Positions 44,323 to 53,891 are shown, numbered from the stretch's first letter. The stretch is DNA of 64,000 bases from Kutzneria kofuensis (GCF_014203355.1 NZ_JACHIR010000001.1:5334038-5398037); one strand, 5' to 3'. A program made the numbers and translations. Notes: generated from the letters alone by a model not told the origin.

Positions 44323-46793
44323 CGAGCGAGCCGAACTACCTGCAGGCCGTCGTGGGTGGACTGCGGCAGTCCTGGTCTCGGCCCAGGTTGTTCGCCCTCG
44401 TCACAACGGCGGACGCGGTCGACCCGATCTCGGCTGCCGAAGCGCTGTTGGGGGATCTGGCTGCACCGACGACCGATGTCGCGCAGGGCTTCCACCAGCT
44501 GCTCGACGAGGGTGAATTCCACGCCTGCCGCCTACTCCTGTCCAGCGAGGACAAGGAACTCTCCGAGGCGCAACGGACGGCTCTCGGCCATCGGCTCGAC
44601 AACGCGATCGCCTCGGCCCGCAACACGTTGCTGTTGAAGGAGCATCAGCTGAACACCAGTGCCGCAGCACTGGGAATCCCAGGACCGTCCGTGGACTGGG
44701 CGAGCCTACTCAACGTTCGCAAGACGGACGCGGTCCAGGCCCTCGACGAGTTCGGAAACGCCCTGCGGAAGGCGAGCGGCGAGCGCCGTGCCGTGATCGA
44801 GCGACTGCTGCCGGACCTGGAACCAGTGCGGCGTAAGACGGTGCTTGCCTGCCTACAGGCAGGGATGTACACGGCAGCTGAGCAGATCGCCACGCAGGTC
44901 AGCGAACCGGAGCCCTGGCTCGGTCCGACAGCGGTCGCCGGGGTCGGGCTGTGGGACTACGCGCAGTCCGCGAACGACGAGGTGCTGCGCTGGTTCGTCG
45001 ACGTCGCGGCGGCTCCGGCCGACTTCGATCAGCACCGCCCCGCCGCGGAAGACGAGGCCGGGCTGAGACTCGTGCGGGCCATGCACGAGGCGTTCGAGAA
45101 TCTCGACAGCAGGACGGCGGAGCAGCTGGGCGACGCCATCGACGGCCTGATTACGGACATGCAGTTCCGGCACCCAGCTCGCCGCGTGGGAGCAGGCTTC
45201 GAGGTCGATTTGCGCGGGGCGACGGATCCGCGCCTGCCCTGGTTGGCCCTGCCAAGGAAGCTGCCCGTCCATATCGGACCCCAACCCCCAGCTGGCGGCT
45301 CAGCTGTGCAGCTCTGGCTGCCGACGGTCGGCCATGGGTACCAGGCGCCTGACGGGTCGCAGCTGCTGGATCCGCATTTTCTCTTCCTGCTCGTGGAACC
45401 GGATGCCACGAACAAGCCTCGTACGGCCGAGTGGCGCCGGATCAATCTGCTGCGCCGCATCTGCGACCGGCTCCCGTTCGAGCTGGTCGTCGACGCGGAC
45501 GAGGACCTGGGTGACAGTGCCGAGGCACGGGCGTCCCTGTGCTGGATGTTCGACCTGCTCGGATTGCGGGCCGCCGCCGAGGTGCCGGAAATGGTCCTGT
45601 TCGAGACGGGTGCGCTTCCCGTTGTGCTGCACGCGATCGTGCGGATCATCGCCGACACGGTGCCGCGGCCGGGCCCGTTGACCCTGGACGACCTGGAGAA
45701 GCTGCGGGAGAGCAGTTCGGTCAAGCAGTCCTTGTTCGACGCCGTCTTCGCACTGCTCAACGACGATCTCGCGGCTCAGGTGGTTTACGGCGCGTTGCTC
45801 AACAGAGCGGCCAGACTCGGCAGCGAACGCGTGCGACGCGATCTGCTTGACGAGGAGCTCGACGATATGACCATGGCCGTGATGCAGGAACACGAGGACC
45901 AGACCGGTCGGCTCCACGACTTCCCGGTCGCGCGCCTGAATGTCGGAGCGGCGCTCCAGCGCGTCGACACAATCGGGCTCGCGACCCTCGAGGAGGACGA
46001 GGTGGTCCTGTCAGGCCAGGGCCTGGTCATGCTCCTCGGCGGAGATCTGCTGGTGCTGCGCACGGTCGAGGCGCTGAAGCGGTTCCACGCCAATCGGGAC
46101 GAGGTCGAGGAACGTGCCGAGCTGGCCCTACGGAATCGCACCCAGCGACAGAACAAGCACGTCCGCGCCGGCTATGAGTACGCTCTCATGCAGCTCACCG
46201 CGGAGCTCAAGCGGGACGACCTGACGCCATCGGAACGCAACCGGCTGGTGCATCAGATCGACGCACACAACAAACTTATGGCCCAGCACACAGCCATTGA
46301 GAACGGTGACCTCGACGCGCTACTGAGGCTGACCACGTTCGACATCGCCGTGTTGCTCGACGAAGTGGCTGACGGGCAGCGTAAGGCGAACCACCTGACG
46401 ATCGACATCGTCAACGAGGCCGGGGTGCTGACCAACGTGGTCGCCATGCGACTGCTCGTCCAGCTCGCACTCGTCGATCTGAGCCACAACGCGGTGCAGG
46501 CGATGCAGTCCGTTGGTGCGAAAGACCGGAAGATGCGCATCGTCATCCGGTACGAGGACAACCTCACCGGGCGGTTCGTCGTGCTCGACGTGGAGGACAG
46601 CGGGCCGGGGTTCGGCAAGGCCGACGTGAGCCTGCTGGACAATCAACGGCGAGAGATGGGAATGCGTGGCGGCGAGGGGCTTCGGCACGCGGCGCTCAAC
46701 CTCGAGGCGTGCAACGGAAAGCTGGAGCGCGTCGCGGCTCCGTCCAGTCTAGGAGGCGCGCACCTGCGCGTCTGGTTGCCCTTGGCCGAGTGA
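44319..46793 (+). CDS. Histidine-kinase-type (GHKL) ATPase protein
   Basis: This 824-residue protein has a C-terminal HATPase_c domain: N box LVDLSHNAVQAM near 715, G1 VEDSGPGFG near 755 and G2 GGEGLRHAALNLEACNG near 785, with an upstream helical region. A clear phospho-His H-box is not obvious, although HQIDAHNKLMAQH precedes the domain. The long N-terminal two-thirds is of unknown fold and has no membrane segment, so it senses something cytoplasmic, perhaps the helicase/PLD complex. The ATG at 44319 overlaps the previous stop (ATGA) and follows GGGGAAGGG. It ends 4 bp from the convergent response regulator. Confidence 0.78.
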   Translation: MTSEPNYLQAVVGGLRQSWSRPRLFALVTTADAVDPISAAEALLGDLAAPTTDVAQGFHQLLDEGEFHACRLLLSSEDKELSEAQRTALGHRLDNAIASARNTLLLKEHQLNTSAAALGIPGPSVDWASLLNVRKTDAVQALDEFGNALRKASGERRAVIERLLPDLEPVRRKTVLACLQAGMYTAAEQIATQVSEPEPWLGPTAVAGVGLWDYAQSANDEVLRWFVDVAAAPADFDQHRPAAEDEAGLRLVRAMHEAFENLDSRTAEQLGDAIDGLITDMQFRHPARRVGAGFEVDLRGATDPRLPWLALPRKLPVHIGPQPPAGGSAVQLWLPTVGHGYQAPDGSQLLDPHFLFLLVEPDATNKPRTAEWRRINLLRRICDRLPFELVVDADEDLGDSAEARASLCWMFDLLGLRAAAEVPEMVLFETGALPVVLHAIVRIIADTVPRPGPLTLDDLEKLRESSSVKQSLFDAVFALLNDDLAAQVVYGALLNRAARLGSERVRRDLLDEELDDMTMAVMQEHEDQTGRLHDFPVARLNVGAALQRVDTIGLATLEEDEVVLSGQGLVMLLGGDLLVLRTVEALKRFHANRDEVEERAELALRNRTQRQNKHVRAGYEYALMQLTAELKRDDLTPSERNRLVHQIDAHNKLMAQHTAIENGDLDALLRLTTFDIAVLLDEVADGQRKANHLTIDIVNEAGVLTNVVAMRLLVQLALVDLSHNAVQAMQSVGAKDRKMRIVIRYEDNLTGRFVVLDVEDSGPGFGKADVSLLDNQRREMGMRGGEGLRHAALNLEACNGKLERVAAPSSLGGAHLRVWLPLAE

Positions 46794-46797
46794 GTGG

Positions 46798-47778
46798 TCA
46801 GCCGTCCGCGATGAGCTTGCGGACGAGATCGCGTAGCGGAATCATCGGTCCTTTCTGGTCGTTGTGCTTCGGGATCACGTTGCGGACTCCTAGCGACCGC
46901 TTCAGGCTCTCCAGGTCTTCGAAGGGCAGTTCGGCGGACATCAGCGCGGTGGGCATCTCCGGACGCAACCGCCGCAGGTCTTCGAGGACGAGTCGTCCGT
47001 GCCCGTCGACCATGCCCTCATCCAGGTGAAGGTCGACCAGGGCGCAGTCGTGATCCAGCGGGTGCCCCGCTGCCAGCCTGCGGGTCCACTCCCCGATCGA
47101 GGTGATCAGGTCGCACTCGAACTCTCCCCTCAGCACATCCTCAAGGGACTTCGCGATGAGGTCGTCCACGATCAGTACCCGCTTGCGCTTCACGACTGGC
47201 CGCTGCGGTTCACCGCGCCATCGGGCGGCTTCGGTGTGGAAGATATCGCAGAACCCGTTCCAGGAAGACAGGCTTGCCCGTTCGGGGTCCGTCAACCCGC
47301 GCACCCTTGTGACCAGCCGATCGCGTGCTTCTTTGATATCCCGCCAGCAGCTGGCCGGCAGACGGGAGTACTCCTCCCAGGGGTTGCTGTCCCACATCTG
47401 GAGCAGCTCGTCGAACCGCTCGGTCGGCTCTGTTGCGGACAGGGACAGGACCGAGTCGCGGAACACCAGGGCGTCGATCGAGGAAGTAGGAAGGTCCAGC
47501 ACGTAGGGGGCGCCGGCGGCGGGCTTCGGGACGGGGGCGTGTTTACGGAGCCGGAGGGCCGCCTGCGACAAGGCGTTGGGGTCGGTGCCCGTCGTCCAGA
47601 GGTGATTCATCAACCATAGTTTCGAACGTCCGCGCGGTCCGGCGAGTGCGAGCGCGGCGAGCAGACTGCCGTGAAGCGGCGTCAGTTCCAGTGAAGAGCC
47701 GTCCGCCCGAAAGATCGTCGGGCGGCCGAGGATTCTCACCCGGATGCCGCTGGTCTCGTCCGTCGTTAAACCATCCAC
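46798..47778 (-). CDS. Response-regulator-like protein with N-terminal winged helix and C-terminal receiver
   Basis: This 326-residue protein begins with an OmpR/SARP-like winged helix (VRILGRPTIFRADGSSLELTPLHGSLLAALALAG, two motifs) and ends with a CheY-like receiver: RVLIVDD, CALVDLHLDEG with the phospho-Asp, TALMSAE and VIPKHND with the conserved Lys. This domain order is the reverse of normal response regulators. The adjacent GHKL ATPase is the likely partner. With the GTG at 47778 the fourth codon is TTA, a rare codon decoded by the developmental bldA tRNA in actinomycetes; an internal GTG near 47,742 would avoid it. Confidence 0.78.
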   Translation of the reverse strand: MDGLTTDETSGIRVRILGRPTIFRADGSSLELTPLHGSLLAALALAGPRGRSKLWLMNHLWTTGTDPNALSQAALRLRKHAPVPKPAAGAPYVLDLPTSSIDALVFRDSVLSLSATEPTERFDELLQMWDSNPWEEYSRLPASCWRDIKEARDRLVTRVRGLTDPERASLSSWNGFCDIFHTEAARWRGEPQRPVVKRKRVLIVDDLIAKSLEDVLRGEFECDLITSIGEWTRRLAAGHPLDHDCALVDLHLDEGMVDGHGRLVLEDLRRLRPEMPTALMSAELPFEDLESLKRSLGVRNVIPKHNDQKGPMIPLRDLVRKLIADG

Positions 47779-47927
47779 CTCGCAACGCTACCCAGGTCGG
47801 CAACCAGGCACGATGACACCGTGATGACAATCCACATGGCAACGCGGTAACAACGGCCCTGGTGGTCACTGGAAGGTCATCAGGCGACCTATTAGTGGTG
47901 TCATCGGACCCCGGGTCTCCTTGTGGC

Positions 47928-48149
47928 ATGAGAAAACTCCCGACGAACCGCATCGCAGCCGGGGTTCCCGCCGGCGCACTCGTCACCGCTGCAGTCACGA
48001 CCGGTACGCCGTGGCTCTACGGCCTCGCTGTGGCCGCCACGGCCCTGCCGTGGGTGGCGGAGATCGTGTGGCGTTGCGTCTTCGCGGCCATGCCCGAAGC
48101 CGTGCGCCGCGACTTGCTCGAACTGGAGAAGATCGGGCAGGAGCGGTGA
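47928..48149 (+). CDS. Small membrane protein, 73 residues
   Basis: The protein starts MRKLPTNRIAAG and has one or two hydrophobic helices (AGVPAGALVTAAVTTG; WLYGLAVAATALPWVAEIVW) and a charged tail RRDLLELEKIGQER. No family is recognised. It is divergent from the regulator at 47,778. Start choice is weakly supported, as no strong ribosome site is visible. Confidence 0.5.
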   Translation: MRKLPTNRIAAGVPAGALVTAAVTTGTPWLYGLAVAATALPWVAEIVWRCVFAAMPEAVRRDLLELEKIGQER

Positions 48150-48553
48150 AGCCGGGGAAGGCCGGCTTTCGGCCATGTACCGGGCACCCCGACCAGCCGC
48201 CCGACTCGCCTCACCCGGCTTACTCGTCGAAAACGTTGGAGGCCGAGCTCGGGCAATCACCCTGACGGACTGTCAGGGAACAGGCCAGCTCCCGGCGGCT
48301 TGTGCCGGCGCGGCAACGCCGCCGTCAGGACCGACACGGCGTCAGCGGTCTGCAGCGAATCCTGCGCAGCGCAGCCAAGGTGCACGCCACGCCTCGATTC
48401 CCTGATGGACTGCGGCTGACCTGCTGAAAGACTTAGCCAAGTGAGTGCCCCCGGCACGACCCGGGCTCGATCCACACGAACCCATACCCGCCGTGAACTG
48501 CTGGTTTCTTCCACCCTCGGCGTCGTCTGACGCCTCCGCCCGACAGGCGGCCG
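48150..48553. other. Non-coding gap of about 400 bases
   Basis: No convincing gene, repeat or RNA is seen. It contains GC-rich partial inverted repeats but nothing I would name. Confidence 0.4.
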
Positions 48554-48754
48554 ATGAACACCGAGAAGATCATCACCGGCCTGACGCCGTTGCAGGCCGA
48601 CCGCCTGGCCTGCGTCGACTGCGGAGTTAACTACCTCCGCATCCATGCCCCGTGTGTGCCGCTCGGCCGATCAGCTACCGGCTCGCAGGTGTTCGTCTGC
48701 GCCGCCCGCCACCAGACCAACGAGCTGCGTGCGGTCGGAGGTGCCCTGCGATGA
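48554..48754 (+). CDS. Small cysteine-containing protein, 66 residues
   Basis: The product has CVDCG near residue 20, a Cys-Pro region (HAPCVP) and CAARH near residue 50, so a small zinc-binding protein is possible. Its stop overlaps the next start by 4 nt (ATGA), which supports both as real genes. Such tiny paired genes are common in actinobacterial mobile elements. No function is assigned. Confidence 0.5.
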   Translation: MNTEKIITGLTPLQADRLACVDCGVNYLRIHAPCVPLGRSATGSQVFVCAARHQTNELRAVGGALR

Positions 48755-48909
48755 GCACCACGCCGTCCCCGGCTCGGCGTGACCCGTCGCTGTGGGTGCA
48801 GTGCGCCAACATCGCCTTGGCACCCGAACTGAGCGTGCTCGCCATCGCGGTCGCCGACTGTCCACCGCTGGCGCTTCTGCTGGTCGTCGAACTCCTCAAC
48901 CGCGCTTAA
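48751..48909 (+). CDS. Small hydrophobic protein, 52 residues
   Basis: It starts in an ATGA overlap with the previous gene. The C-terminal half is a single hydrophobic segment (LSVLAIAVADCPPLALLLVVELLN). The downstream IS5-family element begins 22 bp after its stop. No family is recognised. Confidence 0.45.
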   Translation: MSTTPSPARRDPSLWVQCANIALAPELSVLAIAVADCPPLALLLVVELLNRA

Positions 48910-48930
48910 GCGCCACCGCTCCGAGACTAA

Positions 48931-49806
48931 GAGGGTGTCTTACGTGGCGGCCTTGGCGAGCCTCTTGAAGCAAGTCAAGGCCGCCGCCAACGTCAGGAAC
49001 GCGCAGAAGTGGTTCGCCTTGCGCTCGTACCGCATCGCGAGTCGGCGGTACCCGAACAACCAGGCGATCGTGCGTTCGATGACCCACCGGTGCCGACCCA
49101 GCCGCGCGCTGGACTCAGTGTCTTTGCGGGCGATCCGCACCGCGATCCCCTGCTCGCGTACCCACGCCCGTAACTCCTTGATGTCGTAGGCCTTGTCCGC
49201 GTGCAACTTCGCCGGCTTGCGCCGACGGGGACCACGCCGCGACTTCACTGCGGGGATCGCCCGCACCAACGGTTTGAGCCCGTAGGCGTCGTTGGTGTTG
49301 GCCGCCGACACCGCCACCGACAACGGCAGACCGGCCCGGTCGGACAGCGCGTGGATCTTCGAGCCCGGCTTGCCTCGATCGACCGGGCTCGGACCGGTCA
49401 ACGATCCCCCTTTTTCGCCCGCACCGCCGCCGCGTCCACCACCACCCGCGACCAATCGATCAAGCCCTGGCCGCCCAACTCGTCCAAGACCGCCCGATGC
49501 ACCCGTGGCCACAGGCCCGCTTTGGTCCACTCGGTGAACCTGCGGTGCGCGGTCGGCACTGTGACCCCGAACGACGGCGGTAGATGCCGCCAGGCGCAGC
49601 CGCTGGTCAACACGAACACGATCGCGGTGAACACCGCCCGGTCGTCCACCGGCGTCGTCCCACCGCCCTGCCGACGCGGCGTGAACTGTGGGACCAACGG
49701 CGCGACCAGTGCCCACAACTCGTCGGGCACCAGCCGCTGCGACAACGCATCCGTCACAACGTCTGATCATGGCAGCGGCCGAGCAAGATCCACGTGAGAC
49801 GAGCTC
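48931..49806 (-). mobile_element. IS5-family insertion sequence, about 876 bp
   Basis: Terminal inverted repeats match at about 13 of 17 positions (left GAGGGTGTCTTACGTGG, right complement GAGCTCGTCTCACGTGG). TAA flanks both ends (48928-48930 and 49807-49809), fitting a 3-bp TNA target. It carries a two-frame transposase. Its right flank is also the CTAA used by the next element. Confidence 0.82.
48940..49757 (-). CDS. IS5-family transposase made by predicted -1 frameshift
   Basis: The first frame (ATG at 49757, 119 residues) has LWALVAPLVPQFTPRRQGGG and SGCAWRHLPPSFG and ends shortly after the slip site. The second frame continues with PGSKIHALSDRAGLPL, LHADKAYDIKELRAW and HRWVIERTIAWLFGYRRLAMRYE, containing the DDE residues. 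The frames meet at AAAAAGGGGG (plus strand 49406-49415), a canonical A-AAG-GGG slippery heptamer, and the shift needed is -1. So it is probably programmed frameshifting and not a pseudogene. Confidence 0.82.
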
Positions 49807-49809
49807 TAA

Positions 49810-51162
49810 TACTGCAACGGCACTTGTGTGAGTTGTAGTGGATCATGTTCGTCGTGGTGATTGACGTTGCGGTCGCAGAGCTGGACCGGGTGCACGCGCG
49901 GATCAGTGCTCGGTTCACCCGGTCTGAACCGCGTGCTCGGTCTCGGGAGTACCTGCTCGGACTGACCGCGGGACTGGAGCGGAAGAACGGCTGGACGTTG
50001 GCCGAACGCGCAGGCCAGACCAGCCCGGACGGTATGCAACGACTGCTGCGGCGGGCGGACTGGGATGTCGACGGCGTCCGTGACGACCTGCGGGACTACG
50101 TCGCGGAGCAGTTGGGCGAGCGCGACGGCGTGTTGATCGTGGACGACACCGGGTTCCTGAAGAAGGGGACCCGGTCGGCCGGGGTGCAGCGGCAGTACTC
50201 GGGCACTGCCGGGCGGACGGAGAACTGCCAGGTCGGCGTGTTCCTGGCCTATGCCTCGACCCGTGGTCACGCGTTGATCGACCGCGAGCTGTACCTGCCG
50301 GAGTCCTGGACGAGTGACCGGGATCGATGTCGTGCCGCCGACGTGCCCGACGAGGTCGAGTTCGTGACCAAGCCTCGGCAGGCCATGGCGATGATCGACC
50401 GCGCGGTCGCCGCCGGCGTGCCGTTCGGCTGGGTGACCGCCGACGAGGCGTACGGGCAGGTCAAGTACCTGCGGGTCTGGCTCGAGCAGCACGATCTTCC
50501 GCACGTGTTGGCCACCAAGGTCAACGACACCCTGGTTACCACGACGATGCGCCAAGCCCGTGCCGACGAACTGGTCGCCGCGGTGCCGGCGCGGGCCTGG
50601 CGCCGGTTGTCGGTGGGAGCTGGGGCGCATGGGCCGCGCGAGTACGAATGGGCTCGGGTGCCGTTGCGGGTGCTGTGGGCGCCGGGTCGTGGGCATTGGC
50701 TGCTGGCGCGACGGTCGATCACTGACCCGACCGACATCGCATACTACGTCTGCTACGGGCCCCGTCGGTGCACGGTTGTGGACCTGGCATGGATCGCGGG
50801 GGCGCGGTGGCGGATCGAGGAGTGCTTCCAGCAGGCCAAGAACGAAGCCGGGTTGGATCACTATCAGGTTCGTTCTTGGCGTGCCTGGTACGCGCACGTC
50901 ACGCTGTCGATGCTTGCTCATGCCTGGCTCGCCGTCACGCGATCCCTTGTCGCAAAAGGGGAACGAGTGACCGCGACACGGGCATGATCGGCTTCACGTT
51001 ACCGGAGGTGAGGCGACTGTTGATCAACCTGGTCTTCCGGACCGCAGCCAGCGTCGACCACGTCTGGTCCTGGTCGTGTTGGCGCCGGCGACGTCAACAT
51101 CAAGCCCGTCTCAGCCACTACAAACGGCGCGGTTACCCACTGACCTAAGTGCCGTTGCAGTA
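49810..51162 (+). mobile_element. IS701-family insertion sequence B, 1353 bp
   Basis: The ends TACTGCAACGGCACTT and its complement form inverted repeats; CTAA flanks both sides (49806-49809 and 51163-51166). It is almost identical to element D at 52,539 (I find two base differences). The right CTAA is shared with element C. Confidence 0.9.
49845..50987 (+). CDS. IS701-family DDE transposase (element B)
   Basis: This 380-residue transposase has WTLAERAGQ, MQRLLRRADWDVD, LIVDDTGFLKKGTRSAG, VTADEAYGQVKYL and FQQAKNEAGLDHYQVR, giving the DDE catalytic set. It is intact and full length. It is distinct from the transposases of elements A and C but nearly identical to that of D. Confidence 0.9.
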   Translation: MFVVVIDVAVAELDRVHARISARFTRSEPRARSREYLLGLTAGLERKNGWTLAERAGQTSPDGMQRLLRRADWDVDGVRDDLRDYVAEQLGERDGVLIVDDTGFLKKGTRSAGVQRQYSGTAGRTENCQVGVFLAYASTRGHALIDRELYLPESWTSDRDRCRAADVPDEVEFVTKPRQAMAMIDRAVAAGVPFGWVTADEAYGQVKYLRVWLEQHDLPHVLATKVNDTLVTTTMRQARADELVAAVPARAWRRLSVGAGAHGPREYEWARVPLRVLWAPGRGHWLLARRSITDPTDIAYYVCYGPRRCTVVDLAWIAGARWRIEECFQQAKNEAGLDHYQVRSWRAWYAHVTLSMLAHAWLAVTRSLVAKGERVTATRA

Positions 51163-51166
51163 CTAA

Positions 51167-52534
51167 TACGACAACGACAGGTCGTGATGTTGTCTCCGGT
51201 GGTGGCTAGCTCGGGCACGGGCCTGGCTAACCAACCGCCACCGTGACCAGTGCAGGATGTGATCGACGGTGTGGGCGGAACGGACCACGACCCGGTTCCA
51301 TAACCGGCGAACCTCGTTGACCGACAACGGGATCACGGTCTGACCATCGCCAGCAACGGAGCCCCCTTTTCAACGGTTGGCCGTGTGATCACCAGGAACG
51401 CCAACGCCGTCATCGACAGCGTGACGTGCCGGTACCACGCCTGGTAACCCCGCGCCTGGTAGTGATCCAGACCGGTCTCGTTCTTCGCCGTCTGGAAACA
51501 CTCCTCGATCGCCCAGCGGCTGCCCGCGACACGAACCAGCTCCGCCAAGCTGGTATCGGCAGGCCCGAAACACACGTAGTAGGCGATGTCGGTCGGATCG
51601 CTGACCGAACGCCGAGCCAGCAGCCAGTGCCCCCAACCCCGCCGGCGCAACGGCCGGATCTCCACCGCCGTCCAGTCCGACACCCGAGGGCCACGAACTC
51701 CGTCCCCGCAGCTGAGCCGCTGCCAATCTGCGTCCGCGACGTCCGCAATCATCCGCGCAACCCGGACCTTGGCCAAGTGCATCGACACCACCATCGCCGA
51801 CTTGGGCACCGCCACCACATGCGGGACGTCCACGGTCTCCAACCACAGCCGGAACTTCGTGTCCTGCCCGTACAACTCGTCGGCGGTCACCCATCCGAAC
51901 GGCACCTCCGTCGCGAGCGCACGCTCGATCATCCGGCGGGCCAGCACCTGTTTGGTCGCGAACTCCACCTCGTCATCAATGCCAGCCGCCCGGCACCGGT
52001 CACGATCATCGGTCCAGTCCTTGGGCAGATACAACTCCCGATCAATCAGCGCACGACCGCGTGGTGAGGCATACGCCAGAAATACCCCGATCTGCGAGTT
52101 CTCGATCCGGCCGGCAGTGCCCGAGTACTGCCGTGCGACTCCTGCGGAGTGGGCACCCTTCTTCAGAAAGCCGGTCTCGTCGACGATGAGCACCCCCTGC
52201 TCACCGTCACCGATGCGTTCCACAACCGCGGCACGCACGTCGTCACGCAAGCCATCGGCGTCCCACGCGTAGAAGTTCAGCAACCGCTGCATGCCTTCCG
52301 GCCCCGCATCCCCGGCGGCCTCGGCCAGCGTCCACCCGTTCTTCCGCTCGATCTCGGCGAGCAATCCCTTGACATACCAGCGCATCCGGCGCCGCGACTC
52401 CACTCGGGGGAACCTGCCGGCGAACCGGCCCAGAAACGCCTCGAAGCTCGCCGACCAGTCCGCCACCATCTCCGCCAACACAACAAGATCAACTACCAGA
52501 GTCCGGACCTAGATTACAACCTGTCGTTGTCGTA
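51167..52534 (-). mobile_element. IS701-family insertion sequence C, 1368 bp
   Basis: Inverted repeats TACGACAACGACAGGT at both ends; CTAA at 51163-51166 and 52535-52538, both shared with neighbouring elements B and D. It is oriented opposite to B and D. Confidence 0.9.
51333..52481 (-). CDS. IS701-family DDE transposase (element C)
   Basis: This 382-residue transposase has WTLAEAAGDAGPEGMQRLLNFYAWD, LIVDETGFLKKGAHSAG, VTADELYGQDTKF and FQTAKNETGLDHYQARG across the catalytic regions. It starts GTG at 52481; an in-frame ATG four codons later is an alternative. It is intact. Confidence 0.88.
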   Translation of the reverse strand: MLAEMVADWSASFEAFLGRFAGRFPRVESRRRMRWYVKGLLAEIERKNGWTLAEAAGDAGPEGMQRLLNFYAWDADGLRDDVRAAVVERIGDGEQGVLIVDETGFLKKGAHSAGVARQYSGTAGRIENSQIGVFLAYASPRGRALIDRELYLPKDWTDDRDRCRAAGIDDEVEFATKQVLARRMIERALATEVPFGWVTADELYGQDTKFRLWLETVDVPHVVAVPKSAMVVSMHLAKVRVARMIADVADADWQRLSCGDGVRGPRVSDWTAVEIRPLRRRGWGHWLLARRSVSDPTDIAYYVCFGPADTSLAELVRVAGSRWAIEECFQTAKNETGLDHYQARGYQAWYRHVTLSMTALAFLVITRPTVEKGAPLLAMVRP

Positions 52535-52538
52535 CTAA

Positions 52539-53891
52539 TACTGCAACGGCACTTGTGTGAGTTGTAGTGGATCATGTTCGTCGTGGTGATTGACGTTGCG
52601 GTCGCAGAGCTGGACCGGGTGCACGCGCGGATCAGTGCTCGGTTCACCCGGTCTGAACCGCGTGCTCGGTCTCGGGAGTACCTGCTCGGACTGACCGCGG
52701 GACTGGAGCGGAAGAACGGCTGGACGTTGGCCGAACGCGCAGGCCAGACCAGCCCGGACGGTATGCAACGACTGCTGCGGCGGGCGGACTGGGACGTCGA
52801 CGGCGTCCGTGACGACCTGCGGGACTACGTCGCGGAGCAGTTGGGCGAGCGCGACGGCGTGTTGATCGTGGACGACACCGGGTTCCTGAAGAAGGGGACC
52901 CGGTCGGCCGGGGTGCAGCGGCAGTACTCGGGCACTGCCGGGCGGACGGAGAACTGCCAGGTCGGCGTGTTCCTGGCCTATGCCTCGACCCGTGGTCACG
53001 CGTTGATCGACCGCGAGCTGTACCTGCCGGAGTCCTGGACGAGTGACCGGGATCGATGTCGTGCCGCCGACGTGCCCGACGAGGTCGAGTTCGTGACCAA
53101 GCCTCGGCAGGCCATGGCGATGATCGACCGCGCGGTCGCCGCCGGCGTGCCGTTCGGCTGGGTGACCGCCGACGAGGCGTACGGGCAGGTCAAGTACCTG
53201 CGGGTCTGGCTCGAGCAGCACGATCTTCCGCACGTGTTGGCCACCAAGGTCAACGACACCCTGGTTACCACGACGATGCGCCAAGCCCGTGCCGACGAAC
53301 TGGTCGCCGCGGTGCCGGCGCGGGCCTGGCGCCGGTTGTCGGTGGGAGCTGGGGCGCATGGGCCGCGCGAGTACGAATGGGCTCGGGTGCCGTTGCGGGT
53401 GCTGTGGGCGCCGGGTCGTGGGCATTGGCTGCTGGCGCGACGGTCGATCACTGACCCGACCGACATCGCATACTACGTCTGCTACGGGCCCCGTCGGTGC
53501 ACGGTTGTGGACCTGGCATGGATCGCGGGGGCGCGGTGGCGGATCGAGGAGTGCTTCCAGCAGGCCAAGAACGAAGCCGGGTTGGATCACTATCAGGTTC
53601 GTTCTTGGCGTGCCTGGTACGCGCACGTCACGCTGTCGATGCTTGCTCATGCCTGGCTCGCCGTCACGCGATCCCTTGTCGCCAAAGGGGAACGAGTGAC
53701 CGCGACACGGGCATGATCGGCTTCACGTTACCGGAGGTGAGGCGACTGTTGATCAACCTGGTCTTCCGGACCGCAGCCAGCGTCGACCACGTCTGGTCCT
53801 GGTCGTGTTGGCGCCGGCGACGTCAACATCAAGCCCGTCTCAGCCACTACAAACGGCGCGGTTACCCACTGACCTAAGTGCCGTTGCAGTA
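52539..53891 (+). mobile_element. IS701-family insertion sequence D, 1353 bp, near-identical copy of B
   Basis: Same ends and length as B. CTAA lies at 52535-52538 (shared with C) and 53892-53895. Differences from B that I found are one silent change (GAT/GAC near 52,795) and A to C near 53,683. Confidence 0.9.
52574..53716 (+). CDS. IS701-family DDE transposase (element D)
   Basis: This 380-residue protein is identical to the element B transposase except at silent positions I could spot. It is intact. Together B and D could mobilise C as a unit. Confidence 0.9.
   Translation: MFVVVIDVAVAELDRVHARISARFTRSEPRARSREYLLGLTAGLERKNGWTLAERAGQTSPDGMQRLLRRADWDVDGVRDDLRDYVAEQLGERDGVLIVDDTGFLKKGTRSAGVQRQYSGTAGRTENCQVGVFLAYASTRGHALIDRELYLPESWTSDRDRCRAADVPDEVEFVTKPRQAMAMIDRAVAAGVPFGWVTADEAYGQVKYLRVWLEQHDLPHVLATKVNDTLVTTTMRQARADELVAAVPARAWRRLSVGAGAHGPREYEWARVPLRVLWAPGRGHWLLARRSITDPTDIAYYVCYGPRRCTVVDLAWIAGARWRIEECFQQAKNEAGLDHYQVRSWRAWYAHVTLSMLAHAWLAVTRSLVAKGERVTATRA

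Noticed and set aside
49810-53891. Composite transposon carrying an adaptive cargo
   Set aside because: The DNA between the near-identical elements B and D is only another insertion sequence; no passenger gene is present.
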